From assembly GCA_013398955.1 (NCBI GenBank), contig VWPU01009687.1, positions 35,094 to 99,093 of the forward strand: 64,000 nt of DNA. Direction: 5' to 3'. This document shows positions 14,401 through 29,400 of the stretch, piece by piece. How positions within the stretch are numbered: the stretch's first letter is position 1; each line of letters opens with the position of its first letter. Origin of the DNA: Callaeas wilsoni (lineage: Eukaryota; Chordata; Aves; Passeriformes; Callaeidae). A model generated the notes under the pieces. The model saw only the letters and a list, made by a program, of their open reading frames with translations, had not been told where the DNA came from and did not search any database. Position numbers and translations under genes: made by a program.

Positions 14401-17400
14401 GAAGTGTGACAATGGTAGCTTCTTTGTTTTGTTGGGGATGCTGTATACTGTGGGGTATGGGAGAAGGTTTTTTCTCATTTCAGGCTCTTTCACAAGGAGA
14501 GTCAGGAACACGGCAACTTTTCACAACCTTTTCTTCCTACCAATATGTTCTAAATTACTGAAATAAGTGCAGAGCCTCTTCACAATTTGCATTTCACTTC
14601 CTTGGCACTGTGGTGTTGAAAACTTATTAAACTTGTTGTGATTTGTGACTTACGTCTTTACATGGGTAGGACAAGTTCTGGGATCAAAGGCTATTGCTGG
14701 GGTAAGCAAACTCTGCCTTTCCAAAACAAATAGCTACGATATGTGATGGAGTGGGAGTAGAATTAATTATAGATTGTAAACTCAAGAAGGTACAAATAGG
14801 AAGGCAAATCTTTCCTGTGCTTCTCTGATGAGCATGTTTAAGGTACTTCAGACCTATCCTGCCGCCCTGTCTTCATCAAAATGCTTTTCTGTAATGAAGT
14901 GATTTTTAGTTAAGATGCTTTTTATCTCTACAGAAAAGCAGTGATGTAGTTCCATAAGTGCTGAGGCCTCCAGTTCTCAGCCAAAGCTTTGGACTTTTAT
15001 TTTTTGCTCTTGTGCTCTCTTGGCTTCAGGCTCTGGGTTACACTGTGGAGTTCTTTGTGGGTGTGCCTGCAGGCACCTGTTTTCATGTCCTAGACAGCAG
15101 GCACCTGTCTTTTCATGTGTCCATAAAATGGAAATGTTATCAGTCCCTTACTGCAAAGTTGTATAACCCAATTTCGTTACTCTAGCGTGCATCCCTCAGA
15201 TCATATAGGAATGGGAGGAGAGGACAGAATGCAAAATGTTCAGCTAATGCAAATGGAATAAGTTGCACATGCAGAGATGTACTCTCTGTGCACTGAGGAG
15301 TAGATGATACAGGGCCTACAAGATGAATTTTAGATGGCTAAACAGTGTTTCATGTCAATTTGAAAACTGACAGTTATACAATTAATAAAATCCTAGTTGT
15401 AAAATGTAATTTGCCTATCATGTAAAATTATTGTTCTTTTTATGTGATTAAGTGCAGAGATACTCTTTTATTACACTGTTTTCTTGGCAAAAATAATTGT
15501 CTTCTGGTGAAAATATGTTTAGCAATAATCTGCCTTCTGAAATAAAACTTAACATTGCATAAGTTTAACCCTTCATTTATTTTGCTAAGGCTTATTTGGA
15601 AGAGTTTTGTATTGTTTGTAGATGTGCTTAAAGATTTTCTTGATTTTTTTTCTTTTCAGTCATTATTTAACCTACTGGAGTTTCGAAGACTAGTTTTGAA
15701 TTTCAATCCTCCTGCAAATGCTCAAGATTTGCCCCGAAACCAAAAGGTAAAACGAGAAGCTGACTTCCCCTCGTGGCTGATGAGGGCATTTCTGTCTTGT
15801 ACTTGAATTTTGCCCTGTTCTCGATCTCAAATCAGTGTGAGTTTTAGAGATTCCAGTTAAGAGTTCTCTGAGCTTCCTGTTATGGATCTTACTTACTGGC
15901 ATCAGCCTTACGGCAGAGGATGGGGCAGGGTGCTGAGAGAGGCAGAGTATTTCTCATGTGAGTGTAGCTTGTTTTAGCAAATGTATTTTATTCCAATTCC
16001 CTCCCACTCATGATCTGACATTGAGCTTTCGGTTATTAGCTTGTCTCTCCTGGCTTCTCAGGAGGTGATAATAAGCATAAATTTTCTCATGTTTTTCCCG
16101 GTACTCATATAGGACTGGGGAGGGGAGAGCCTTGGCTTAGGTTTCTTTTGGCTTCAGACTGGCAAGGGGGAATGGTCATGGAGAGGGGGACAAAACAGAC
16201 CAGTTTTTCTTCCTTCATGGGCATCCTTTGAGCAGAGATACAATGGGGGCCCCTTGGTTTCTATGCTATGAAATGGAAAGGAAGAAATGGGCAAAGGAGG
16301 TGGCTGTATGAAATGTGAAGACACTTGGTAGCCTGATTTTTAGTAAGGACTTGTAGAGCAATGAATTTTTGCATATCCAGAAATTAGAATCATAGAATAG
16401 TTTAGGTTGAAAAGAGCCGTTAAGATGAACTAGTTCCAATCCCTGTGCTGTGGACAGAGGCACCTTCCGCTAGGTCAGGTTGCTCAGAGCTCCATCCAAG
16501 CTGGCCTTGAACACTCCCAGGGATGGGGCATCCACAACTTTTCTGGGCAACCTGTATGAGTGCCTCACCATCCTTACAGTAAAACAGACTGTTGCCTGTT
16601 GCCCTTTCCTGTCAGATTTAAAGAAGGGAGTGTATTGTCAGCCTGTTCTTAGTTGTTTGTCCCTTCAGGCTTGTCTGGAATGTTCACTAGCAAAATAAGA
16701 GCTGTAATTAGAGAAGCAAAAGAAAACAGACAAAGAGAAGACAGTGTCCATTTTCTAAACCTCTGGGTATGTACCATAAAAGGGAAGTCGAATGTTCAGT
16801 CAGGACTGGATAACTTCTCCCCTGCCCTACCCCCTTCTTTCCCCACTGCATTCAAAGTGCAAGAAGTCACTTTTTCTTTGGCAGGAAAGCATATTTGCAT
16901 TAGGTCATGAGGTGGTGTGAAAATAAAACATGGGTAGTGTTCCCAACACAAGGTGGGGATGTGGCAGTGTATTATAATAAGAAAGATAAGTCATGCTTTA
17001 CAAAGAGTTGTACTAAAATTCTTTCATTTTTATTTTTAGATTGACTTTCTGCCCAATATTTAATTTTTCATCATATAATTTGTTTTAGTAATATCCTTCA
17101 GTAATCATAAATTCAATATTCATTTTTCAGCATGTAAAAAGCAATTGGCATCTATAAGGTGGTATGAAATAGGTAATGACAAGTTGTTGGGTTCATAAAC
17201 ATGTTGCCCAGGCATTGACACTTGCAGCCAAATGCCTTTGCAGTTCCAAAGTGCTTTATTTTAGAAATTCTAACCATGACAGACAATGATAAGTTTGTGT
17301 GAAGTGGTGTGACACCAGGCAAGTGCATGGATTTGTGCAGAAACCTTGCTTTCTGCAGGCTTGCTAGAAAGAATCTGTGGCAGTAGTTAGTGACCTCTCC

Positions 17401-20400
17401 TTTCTTAACTTATATTCCACAATGAAGTAACATTATTAATTGATGTAATCATCTGTCTTATCTACAGCTGAAAAAGTATTGGGGAGAATTTAGGATAAGG
17501 GCTTGCTTCACTAGTTGGAATTTAGACAGATAGAAGACATAAGCATGCATGTCCCCAAATATGGTGCCTTTATAAGTGAAGGCATATATTACAATTAGAG
17601 GCAAATTGATTTAAAGTTGTAATATAAGTTACCAGTCAACAAGAGGAGAAAAAATTAAAACTCTGTAATTTATTTCTGACTGCTTACTTATTTTAAAACT
17701 ATTTTGCCTTAGTTTTGGTTTTGTTTTTATTTTTATTCTAATATTAACTACCATATGTGACCGACATGCTCCAGGATCAAATTTCTTTGCTAATAAAGGA
17801 CATGTTTTAATAATCCCAGATTTTGAATACTTTGGTTTGCATCCTGTTGTTCTTCCACTTGGTGGGAATTAGAGTTTAATGCTGGGGTCATGACAATCCC
17901 TTGATTTAGGATTTAAAGCATGTGGTTGTACTTCAGGGAATATTGCAGAGCAGGGTGTTTGTTCTTGGCCATCAATGTATTGAATCCAAATGCTATGAAT
18001 AATTTGGCATGTAAACTTTTAAATCCAGAAGTCATTGGTATAAATTTTTACTTCAAAAAACCCCCAGACAAACAACAGCCCCACCCTATTTGTCTCAGCT
18101 AATTGGGCTTTGATTTTTCTGGATTTGGGCATACACTTAAAATCTCCAATTTGATCTTGCTCTTTTTAATTTGAAAATAATTTGTCTTCCTTGGCTTCTC
18201 TCTGTAGAACAAATGCAGTTCTCTGTAGTTACTGCAGCTTCTTTGCTGTCCCAGTTCTCTTAGCTCTTGCTGTGACATGGACAGATCTTTTTGCTGCACA
18301 CAGCGAGACCAGCTAAGTGTTTGGCCTCAGTGATATATTCAGGAAATATTTTAATACTAGAGGAAAGGGGTTACTGTGCTCCTGGTTAGCACATCCTTCT
18401 GCTTGTTCTGATAGTATTGTGATATTATCAATATCTCACTCTCCTGGCAAACTGATTGGCAATAATGAATGTTTGCTATGTATTAAGTATGTAGACTGCT
18501 TAAAAATCATTTATAACAATAAGTTATTCCAACATGTATTAAGAAATTATTTATGCAGGTAGGATAGATGATGAAATAGAGAATGTCTTGGATTATGAAA
18601 TTTCCATACAGTGTTTTGTTCAAAACTGTTATTTATTTTTTTTGTGTTGGTGCATGTACGGGATGCTTTAGAGGTGAGAGCTGTATGCTGTGCTGTGATC
18701 ACTTTATCAGTTCTTTGTTTTAATATGCAAATCCTTTTGTGGATCTCAATACCTTATCTTGGGAACTGGCCCACCTTATTTTGAAGATTTTAGGGTTTGT
18801 TCTGGTCAAGGATCATGGCCAATGCATTGATTTGAGCTTTTTCAAAAAGCAGCAAGGATTTACCTAGTTTTAGAGAGCTTTGGTAGCCTTTGTAGATATT
18901 TGTTCTGAGTAATCCTACTGACAGGAAGGATTGTGAGAAGTTGTTCAAGCTAAGGCAACAAGTATGGCTAAAACTCTGCCAAAGCAGTAGTGTAAATTTG
19001 GGTAATGCAGTAATGTACTATGTACATTATAATAATGCCTATGTACTTCAGATTTAACAAGAAGAAGGTAAGATCTAAAGTGTTCTGTGGTTAATAATTT
19101 ATATAATGTGTATGAACTGTCACTGGTGTTGAAGCGTCTTTATAAAATGTATCTAAAATTTGAAATTCCATTCATTTTAATAGATCCCTTTATGAAAACA
19201 GCAAGAAAAATACAACTTTTGCAATTTGTTTCCTTCTTTTATTGTTATATAGTGCTTTAAGTATCTAAATGGGAGGCTGATTCTGTTCGTAAATTAGGAT
19301 GATTTAATGCCGTGTTAGGGTGGCACTTGAAGTGCAGCCTTTTCTGTCAGCAGTGTTTATAACTGGCAGGTGTTTTGCAAGGTGGACTAGAAGAGCAAGT
19401 TAAATTCAGAGATTTACATGACTAGAAGTATTTCTTAGGTATTATGTGGAACACATTGCATTCACTGTGCGGTTTTTTTAAAGCTGAAGTAAACCAGACT
19501 TTACATACAAGAAGCTTTATGCCTCCTGGATTGACACAGGAGTGACTAAACAAGTCTGCTGTTTGATGAGCATGTGAAATAGTTTGTCATCAAGTAATTC
19601 CAGTTTGACCAGCATCAGACATCTGTGCTGCCTTTGAATGATACTTTGTTCTAAATACAAGTGGATATTACGTGGGGTTTAATTTCAGAAGTATTTGCCA
19701 ACTGTCTACTCAGGAGTAGATATCCAATCTCCACAGCATTGGTAACCTGTGATTTAGTCTATGGTATTTGTGTTTCAGTTTATTTGCTTTTCATTATTTA
19801 GGCAGAAAGTATTTCTTCTCTTCTGGAAACCAGAAAAAGAATGACATAGTCACATGAACTGTACTTCAAAAATAGGCAGAAAGGAGAGCAGGCTATTTTA
19901 CTTGTGTCAAGAGAAATAATAAAGGTAGTGTAGACCTTAGAAATTTAGTCTTCAGTAAAAAATACGCTTAAAAAAGGTGCTGAATAGTGTGTAGGCTCAC
20001 AAGAAATTCTGGTAGAGGTATAGAAGAATACTAATTTCAATAAAATAATGCATATTGTTGCAGTGTATTACTTAAGGCTTCGTAAGTCTTGAGAGAAACA
20101 TTTCAGTCCTAAATGCAACTCTACTTGTCCAGTTGTCAATTCAGGCCCACTTCAAGTCAAACAGCATCATCTAGATATGATTTCAGAGAGCTTTTACTTT
20201 CTGAAATGGAATTTTCTTCCCAGAGAACTGCATTATTTTGTAGCACTGACAAGTAAAAGGCATGCAGCACTACCTTGCTAGTACTATGAGTAACCTTATA
20301 TATTATTATGATGTTACTCAGTTTATTGGGTAATGCTTCTGTTCTAGATTGATGTTATCACTTTGTTAAATATTTTTATTCTTCACATACAGGAACATAG

Positions 20401-23400
20401 GAATCTGCCTTTCATGCGGGAATTGCGGTACCTGTTTGCACTTCTAGTTGGTTCAAAGAGAAAATATGTTGATCCATCAAGAGCAGTTGAAATCCTTAAA
20501 GATGCTTTTAAATCAAATGATTCCCAGCAGGTAAATTCCATGTATTTTCAATCACGTTTATGCATGTTTTTATACGGTCATATTGTAATAGGAAATACAG
20601 TGGACAAAAGAATTTCAAAATGTCCACAGAAAAGCAACTTCTAATTATCACAGTGTTTGACCTTTTCCTATAATATTATGTAATTTCTAGTTACATTTAT
20701 TAGAAAAATTAAAAAAAAAATTCCAGACAACAGGACTATTTTATTCAGTGCACTTTCTTCCTTTTATTTTAGAAATGAACTAGTAGTTCAACATTCTTGC
20801 TTTCAGGATTTTGTTTAGCTTCTAAGTCTGGGAGTTTTTGAAAGAGAAATACTATTCTGATCTAACATTACATCCAGGGCTGGTACAATCCTGTTATACG
20901 GCTTGTTTAGATACTGGTTTGGAGGATTTAAATAGTCATATTCAGGATTATTACCCTAATCATAATGTCCATATTCTGCTTTTTTTGAGAAAAATTTTGT
21001 TTCTTCAGATGCTTTGTTTTCCCACATGAGGTTATGTGGCTGAGGTGTTTAATTACAATATCACACTGAATTTAGTGCTCGATGAAAGTAATATTAGTCA
21101 CCACTTGCTAGATACCAGAAGGTTTGAACAATGGGATTCACGAGATGCCTTTGGAGTAGCATGATGTGAAAGCTGAGCCCAAGTAACAAGGATCACAGGA
21201 CAGTGTCACTGCTGAAGAACACCAGAGCCACTCATAAAAAATAACCATGGCATAGTCTTAGACATAGTGTGATTTTGGAACGCTGGTGGAGGGGGAAGGG
21301 AACTCTGCTAAACTGATCTTGTAAGGCGTCTCTTCGTTGTGTTCTGTTACATATCTGCACTGATCACTTTTATCTTTTAACAGCAAGACGTTAGTGAATT
21401 TACACACAAATTATTAGATTGGCTAGAAGATGCCTTCCAAATTAAAGCTGAAGAAGAGAGGTAGGATTTTTTTTCTAGCTTTGCATGTTGAACATTTGGA
21501 TGAGAGAAAAGCAAACCAGATGACCAAAAATGCACTGCTCTGTATGGCTGAAAAAAATTTGACTCTAACTTGTTTTATTTCAAGTGTGGCTTTTTCCATA
21601 CATGTCAATACTTTTGACTATTTTCCATGAGTTTTCTTTTTTCACCCTCTTATTTCACGTTAGAAATCTACCTCAATGAAGTCCAGAGTGTATAAAGAGT
21701 AGAGATGTTTTGTAGATAATCAATTAGGCTGTTCTTTATTTGAATGCCATTTTGCTTTTCAATCCTGTGGTTGAAATACTTCAAAACCTCGCTCCTCTTT
21801 CTCATCTCAGAAGTAAATACTCATTGTTTGCATTAGTCAGCGTCTGGATACTCTTTTGAATACATGATTTTTTTTCTAGGATGTTGCAGGAAATAGCTTT
21901 TACAAGGATTTTGTACAGTTTGCCACTCATGAATTGAATCCAGTTTGCATAGATTGTCCTAGAATGGAACACTTCTGAAAATTAGTTTTCAGAATATACT
22001 TTTCCCTGTAAATATCTGAATCATTGTTATTGTCATTAGAGGAAAGTACAAAAATAAATTAACAGTAAAATGGGCAACATTTCTATAATGAATTCCGAAT
22101 AGTCTGTCCATAGTTTTATAAACCAAAAGTTGTAGCTTTGACTTTGATTTTTTTGTGCTAACACTGTTCTGGTTTTCTAGGGATGGAGAAAAACCAAAGA
22201 ACCCAATGGTGGAGTTGTTTTATGGACGATTTCTAGCAGTAGGTGTACTTGAAGGTATGCATCAGAATTTCCTTGGGCTTCTGGTCACGTGTGTTCAGTG
22301 CTTGTCCAAGCACACAGGTGACTGATGCAGCTGTAGGATTTTAGCTACTTCTGCAGAAGCAGATGTGGAGAATGCACATATATACATTTGCCTGTGACAA
22401 ATGGTTTGTCAAGTACGAGACTGAAGAGAAGTGCAGTGAGCTGCAGGGATCCACAAAGATTGTTTTCATAACGTTCAGGAGCTGAGTCTGTGTTCTCCGT
22501 GCAGCAGAAGTTGGGGTGAGATGCTGAAGGAAAATGATTAGAAGAAATTATTGGGGCACTGTTACCCCTTACTAATGGCGTACAGAATGCGACATACTGC
22601 ATTTCACTGAGCTGTTCTCTCATGCTCTCTCTGATTCATTTAATGCAATTTAAAACGTCAGTTACTGCATTTCCTTCTGCACAATTTCTCATATGGAAAA
22701 CTGACCCTCCTAAAAGTACAGTTTGTTGCAAAACAAGTCAGTGGAAACCTGCTCAAGGGCAGTGTCGGAGAGAGCGCTAAGGAGGAAGAGACTGTCCAAC
22801 AAGCTTCTCTTTTTCTTATCTGTATGTTAGTAGTAGATCTGCAGAATTGTACTGTTCTCTATTTCCAAGAGGCTATGCAAGTATTTTTGAGTCATTTTAA
22901 TGTTGGTGGCTCTGCCTCCCATCCAAATGAATGACTTTTGCATTTGAATGAAGCAGGTATAGTCGTTTAAGTGGCTTCCAGGTTATTCCGTGACCTTGAA
23001 CATGTTTCTAATGAGTTGTTGTCAGATTTCAGAACCACTCTGCAGATTTCTTGCTCCTTTTCCATTTAGCTACTTTCATCCCTTACGTTCTCATTTTAAC
23101 AGAGGAGATATGTAAAAATCAAACGAAAAGAAACTAGGAGATGCAAGACTTGTTACTGACTTTAGGTTGAAATAAATTGAAATTCTAGGTTGAAATCACT
23201 TGTCCCTCATTTCTCCTCATGTTTGCATTTAGATCTTTATACACTGTTACCAAATTATCATCTTGTTTTCAGGACAGAAATGTTCTCTTTTGTGGCTTAT
23301 TTTTGCAAAATATACTTACACAAAGGGCTCTTTCACACCAGTGATTCCACTGACTTTGCCGATACAATATACATTTGTATTATGAAGCTCCTGTTTGCAC

Positions 23401-26400
23401 GGGAGGACTTTGATTTATACGTGTAAGACTTCCCCTACGTTTGTGGTGCCAAGTAATTTTGAGTTTTGCTTATTACCAAAAGATACTAAAACAGTATTAA
23501 AAAATGGGCTGAAGAGGAAAATACAGTAATTTTCCATATTGTTTGAGCAACATTTTGGAATAAATTATCTTTGGACATATAATTAAATTGTTCAATAAGA
23601 AAATCTGGGTATTGTTCAGTAGACTAGGTCAATTGACCTAGGATTTATAGGGTTTTTTTCAAGGTAAATGTTTGTTTCTAAAACATTAACTGTTTAATTT
23701 TTCATGTGAAGGTAAAAAATTTGAAAACACAGAGATGTTTGGCCAGTATCCACTACAGGTTAATGGCTTTAAAGATCTGCATGAGTGCCTAGAAGCTGCA
23801 ATGATTGAAGGGGAAATTGAATCTCTTCATTCAGAAAACTCTGCAAAGTCTGGTCAGGAGGTGAGTTAAGTGCTTCTGTGGACTTCTCTTGGTATGTTGT
23901 TTTAGTGCCCTTTATTTTTCTTTGGGTTTCACGTCTGGTTTTTATGGGTCATGGCACCTGCTGTACATATGGGAATCCCCACTGCCTGTAAAGGCTGAGC
24001 TACTTTCTCTTTACACAGCTGTTCGTGTTTCATCACAGTTATTTTAAAGATGTGAAATCTTAGGAGATTTTTTCCTACTTACGTAAAAAGTTCAGGTGTA
24101 ATTTCTTCCTTGATGTCAATCTTTTGCAGTAATGAAATTTTGCTTCCTTTAATCATATCAAAGTACACACAGGGTTTAATTGTGAAGCCTAGTGACGTGC
24201 ACTGTAATCATCCTCCACTCTGAAGCTCTGGTGCCAATTCTGTGTTTTACAACAAATATTTTATACCATCCCTTTTAAAATGACCGTATTTCCTGAAGTA
24301 TAATTTGAAGAAAACAAAATCTCATAAATTTCTTGGTACAATCTCAAGTTTAGTTTCTTCATGAAGGTGAAACCCCACGTGTACCTACTACAAGAGCACA
24401 ATTGTTCATCTTATGAACAATAAGGTTCTTAAAGTTGTCTTGCAGTTAAAACCTATGTGTATTCATGCATAAAATGTCAGTTTTGTTATAAATGCTTGAC
24501 TAGAAATGTCAGACTTGGGTGTTGTGGGGTTTTCTGTTTTGGTTTTGAGGCTTTTTTAACTTGTAATATTGGAAAGCTGGGAAAAACAGCAGGATAGTGA
24601 TGTACAGGTTTATACTGTTAAGCTTTGAGTTCTGTGAAATTGTCAGCTTGGCTTCTTAGCTTGTGAAAATAGAAGTGAAATAGTCATATGACAGATTGAC
24701 AGTGGTGGAAAACCAAGAAAAGTAATGTATTAAGTCCTATTCTAGAAAAACACTTTTTCATTTTTACCAGGGCCAAGTAAATTAGTTATGTTTCCCTGAA
24801 ATAATCCATAGTGATATTGCTTCTTTTAGTAGCTATGTTTAAGTATAATGCCTGAAAGATGTTACAGTGCATTGAAATGTTTGGAAGTACTAAAGAATGC
24901 TGAATTTTTTGTAGCCTTATCTGGTCTGTCTCAACTGAACAAAGACTTCAAGTATCTTTTGTGTGAGCTGATCAATATCAAAACTTAAAGAGAATAATAA
25001 TGTGGTAGTTGCATGTGCTAAAAGATCCTCAAAGTAACATTCTGGGTTTTTTTCCTTATTTCCAGCATTGCCTCTAATGGGATATTTAGCTTGATTTTTA
25101 TTAGTGTTAGTATTATTATTAGTATCGTTATCATGATACCTAAAAGCCTCAGTTATGGAGCAGGGTGTCAGAAAGTGAGCTAATGTAGGAACAGGAAAAG
25201 GAGACCTTGCCTGTCCTGAGGAACTGAAACCCTGCTTCAAGAGAATTTTAGCCATAAGCACAGGAAGAAAATGCTGTTTGCCAGGTATTGTATGAAAAGA
25301 CTATTCAAGACATTTGGCTGGATAGGAGAACTTGAAGTGAGCCCTGATTCAAATGCCACATCCAGGCTATGGTATTGATGACAAATATGTGTCAATGGGG
25401 CCTGTAGCAATCAGAGAAACTTTAGGTGGTGGTTAGACACCCAAATAGGTAAACTGTGGTTGTTATGTTTGAGAATGGAGAAGGAAAAAAATCTCCAGTG
25501 CTGGAACTGGAGCTGGATTTTTATTGTAGTTGAGAAGCAATGCATGTATAAAAAGAAATGAGGACTATGGCTAGACCTCAGTGAGTAGTCAAAGACAAAT
25601 GGGATAAGATGATGATAGCAGTGATTAGAGACATGAGTAGAAGCTTTAAGCTGTTACTATGGAGGAAATGTCAAACCACTTGCTGATCCTGTTTCAGAGG
25701 GGGTCATTAGAAACTTTGAATGATGTCAGGTGAATGAAAGGATCAGGAAGTTGAGTCTGAGAGAACTATAGCAGGAAGAGCACTTGCTAACGGTGTAACA
25801 ACCCTTTCAGTATCATTGAGGAGTTAAGAGAACAGGACAGTTGGCAAGGTAGGTAGGTTCAAGCTCATGCTTGAACTTCCCTATGAGCAAAATAAATGTG
25901 AGTGAAACAAGCCTTTCTGCCTCCTCTGCTGGAACACAGATAGCAAAGCACTCATGCAGCATGGGCAACAAATGGTCTGTGTTTACAGTGAAGTCAGAAG
26001 GTGGTAGCATTGGAAAGCTTAACGCTGACCCACCCTCTAAAACCAGTTTCTCTCACGTCTGTGTTGGTCTGCAGGTATTGTACTGTTATTACTGAATTTC
26101 TGCTATTGGAAAGCATTAATTTTGGGGATTTCTGTTTTTTCTTCCAGCACTGGTTCACAGAGCTTCCTCCTGTCTTAACTTTTGAGCTATCAAGATTTGA
26201 GTTTAATCAGGCTTTGGGGAGACCAGAGAAGATTCACAACAAATTAGAATTTCCTCCAATTTTGTATCTAGACAGGTATGGTATAATATCAACAAAATCC
26301 TAGTAGGAATATAAAATAGATATTGTGAGTTTGTTAAGTTGATGGATGTGTCTTATACTCACTTAAATCACAGTAAATTTATGTTCTATTTATACAAGTT

Positions 26401-29400
26401 AGAGTTTTCATGGGTTAATCTGTTTCAGAAAATACACATAGATCACAATTTAAGACATACTGGTGCTTTGTGTCAAAAACCTGCTTCCACTTTCATTTAT
26501 TGCTAGGTACTTGTGTACACAGGCAAAATACTCTGAAAAATCGCACTGTTTATGAGTCTGTATGGGAAACAGGGTGACAAGCTGGATATTTCGTGGTGTT
26601 CCAGATGCTCTTCAAACATGCAGTCAATTCTCAGCATGAGTGCATGCAGTTTCTCTGTAGAGCAGAAATACCAGGATGGCTTTCAGTTAGCTGCTGGAAG
26701 TTATTTGTGAACCTACATAATGAAATAAGAGTATCGCTCTGTGGTTGCTACTTAAACTGCTTAATTTTGGATATCTCTAATAGTAGCTTTCTAATACATG
26801 TTTGTCATCCATGGTATGAACAGAGCTTTTGACTCTGGGGAAAAAGCATCTTCTGAAAGTTGTGGAAGGGAAGGCTTATTTTCTTCTCCGTTCTGTTTTA
26901 GTGCTGAGTATGTTGTAGGTTCTAGAGGGTGTGAGGTTTTTATTAGTACTAAGCAGTATGGCTGATGGGGGCAGACCTCAGTTTCACTGTTGGGATACTG
27001 TGGGCTGACACTACTTTATACATTTCATGTTTTACAGGTATATGCACAAAAACAGAGAAATAACAAGAATTAAACGAGATGAAATCAAGAGACTCAAAGA
27101 GTACCTCACAGTTTTACAACAGAGATTAGAACGGTACTATAGATAACTATGTAAATGCAAATACTATTATGGGCTGCATAGAATAACTCTTTGCAAATAT
27201 ACACTTTGTGTATAGTTATTTACTTGAGATTTCCTTTCTGTATCTCTTTTCTTTTACCCTTTCTTTGGAAGCTGTGTATAAGTGTTGTAATTCTGATTCA
27301 TGAAACATGCTAGGAAAGGTTTGCTTTAATTAATTGCAGTCAACCAGAAAAAAAAATATAATTTTTTTTTCTGTTTTAATTTTTTTTTTTTTTTTTTTGT
27401 ATCTGAGCGTCATGGCATTAATACGTTTTGTGGTTAACAGATATTTAAGCTATGGTTCTGGTCCTAAACGATTCCCCTTGGTAGATGTCCTGCAGTATGC
27501 CCTGGAGTTCGCCTCCAGCAAGCCGGTGTGCACGTCCCCTGTGGATGACCTGGGTGCCAGTGCCCCCGCCAGCGGCACACTGCCACCACAGATGCCCCCC
27601 AGGTAAGGGCTGCCTCCTGCTCCCTGGGGCAGAGGCCAGAGCAAACCAGCCTCTGGGAGAGAGGGAGCACATTCAGCTGCTTTGTTCACCAGATTAATAA
27701 AACCAGGTGTCTCCTAAGGGGGGGTAGTGTAAAGTTTCTGCTCTTTTCTTTCAGCACGGCAGGCTTAAATAAACAAAAATGTTAATGACCTGGGTTTGTC
27801 TCATGCACTTACAAAAATGTCTTCACAAGGAGATTACCATTTTCAAGCACAGCCCAATTCCATCTGCAGTTCTAAATAGACAGAAGATCTGGTGAGGTCA
27901 CTGATTCCCATGTGTATTGTTTAAGAATCTGAATTGGGCAGTGTGTACGTGCTGCACAGCGTCAAGATTTCTGGTGTGCAATTTATGTATTACTTTTTGC
28001 CTGGGAGCTAAGTGCCTTTTCTGCCATGCAGTTTACATATCTTACCAAGTTTGTCAGGAACCTAATAATCTGACTTCTTAAATGCAGAGTAGCTAAAGTG
28101 CCAAAGAGATAAATGTCCAATAAAGTTGTTTTTCTCCCTGTTTAAACTCACTATAGGGGAGTGAATGTATGCTCAGTCAGTTTGCAGATAATGCCTAGCA
28201 GAAAAGGACCTGGGGGTGCTGGTCAGCAGTGGCTGAACATGAGGCAGCAGTGCCCAGGTGGGCAAGAGGGCCAGTGGCACCTGGCCTGTGTCAGCAATAG
28301 TGTGGCAGCAGAAGCAGGGCAGTGACTGTCCCCCTCTAATGGGCACTGCTGAGGCCACACCTCAAATCCTGTGTTTTGGGCTCCTCCCTGCAAGAAAGAA
28401 GTTGAGATGCCTGGAGCATGTCCAGAGAAGGGCAATGGAGCTGGGGAAGGGTCTGGTAAGGAGCAGCTGAGGGAGCTGGGGGGGCTCAGCCTGGAGAAAA
28501 GGAGACTTGGGAACATTATCACTCTCTACAACTCTCTAATAGGAGGGTGTAGGCAGGCGGGAGTTGGCCTCTTCTCCCACGTAACAAGGACAGGACACAA
28601 GGAAACAGCCTCAAGTTGCACTAGAGGAGATTTAGATTGGATACAAGGAAGCATTTCTTTACAGAAGGGGTTGTCAGATATTGGAACAGGCTGCCCAGGG
28701 AAGTGCTGGAGTCATCCATGGAGGTATTTAAAAGTTGTGTAGATGTGACAGAGGGACATGATTTAGTGGTGGACTTGGCAGTGCTGGGTTAACGGTTGGA
28801 CTTAATCATCCTAGGAGTTGTCTCCATAATAATTCCTAAATTATTAGTTGTCCTAAATAATTCTATGATAATAGAGTACAACTCTGGATAAGTGGACTTT
28901 AACAGTTATAACATAGTTTTGTATATTATATTTGGACAGTAGGATTCTGTCTTCTGGGTCAGTCAAGATTGTTAAATTTGTCATTCAGAGAAGTGAAGTA
29001 CATGAATCTAAAAAGACTTTAAAAAGATTTCCAATGTCTTACTGATACAATGCCAGCAGAAAGCATGATGATTGATAAGAGAAGACAAACTTTTAAAAGT
29101 TACCATTGCTTACATGAAATGCAATATCAAAAGTCATAAACTGCTCAAACTCCTGTATAGGAAGTTTGTTCTGTGGAAATGTAAGTATTGTGGCTCTTTT
29201 GTCCATCTGTAGAAACACCACAGCATGTTATATGGAGTGACATTTTCAGCTCTTAATGTTCTCAGAACTTTGTAAACTTCTGAAGAATCCAGGTTCCTCA
29301 GGCTATATCATGATGCTGTACACAAAGTAAAAATTCAGTGGCTTACAAGAAACATCTTCAGATTCCTGTTATGCAACATAATTACATATAGGTGATCTCA

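Larger units (their letters stand above)
2495..15659 (+). other. USP25: USP25 intron 1 of the window (13.2 kb)
   Basis: The longest intron in the window. It holds a minus-strand open frame (3644-4042), a + strand CR1 (about 4200-5490) and a minus-strand CR1 tail (about 10752-11110), listed separately. It also has two short tandem duplications: a 22-23 base unit at 3302-3346 and a 28-base period at 15069-15122. A somewhat GC-richer patch at about 13.1-13.45 kb carries no recognised gene. The rest is AT-rich with nothing recognised. Confidence 0.75.

Noticed and set aside
27445..27689. Three overlapping minus-strand open frames over exon 9
   Set aside because: They are shadows of the GC-rich USP25 exon, with no splice or start context and no family resemblance.
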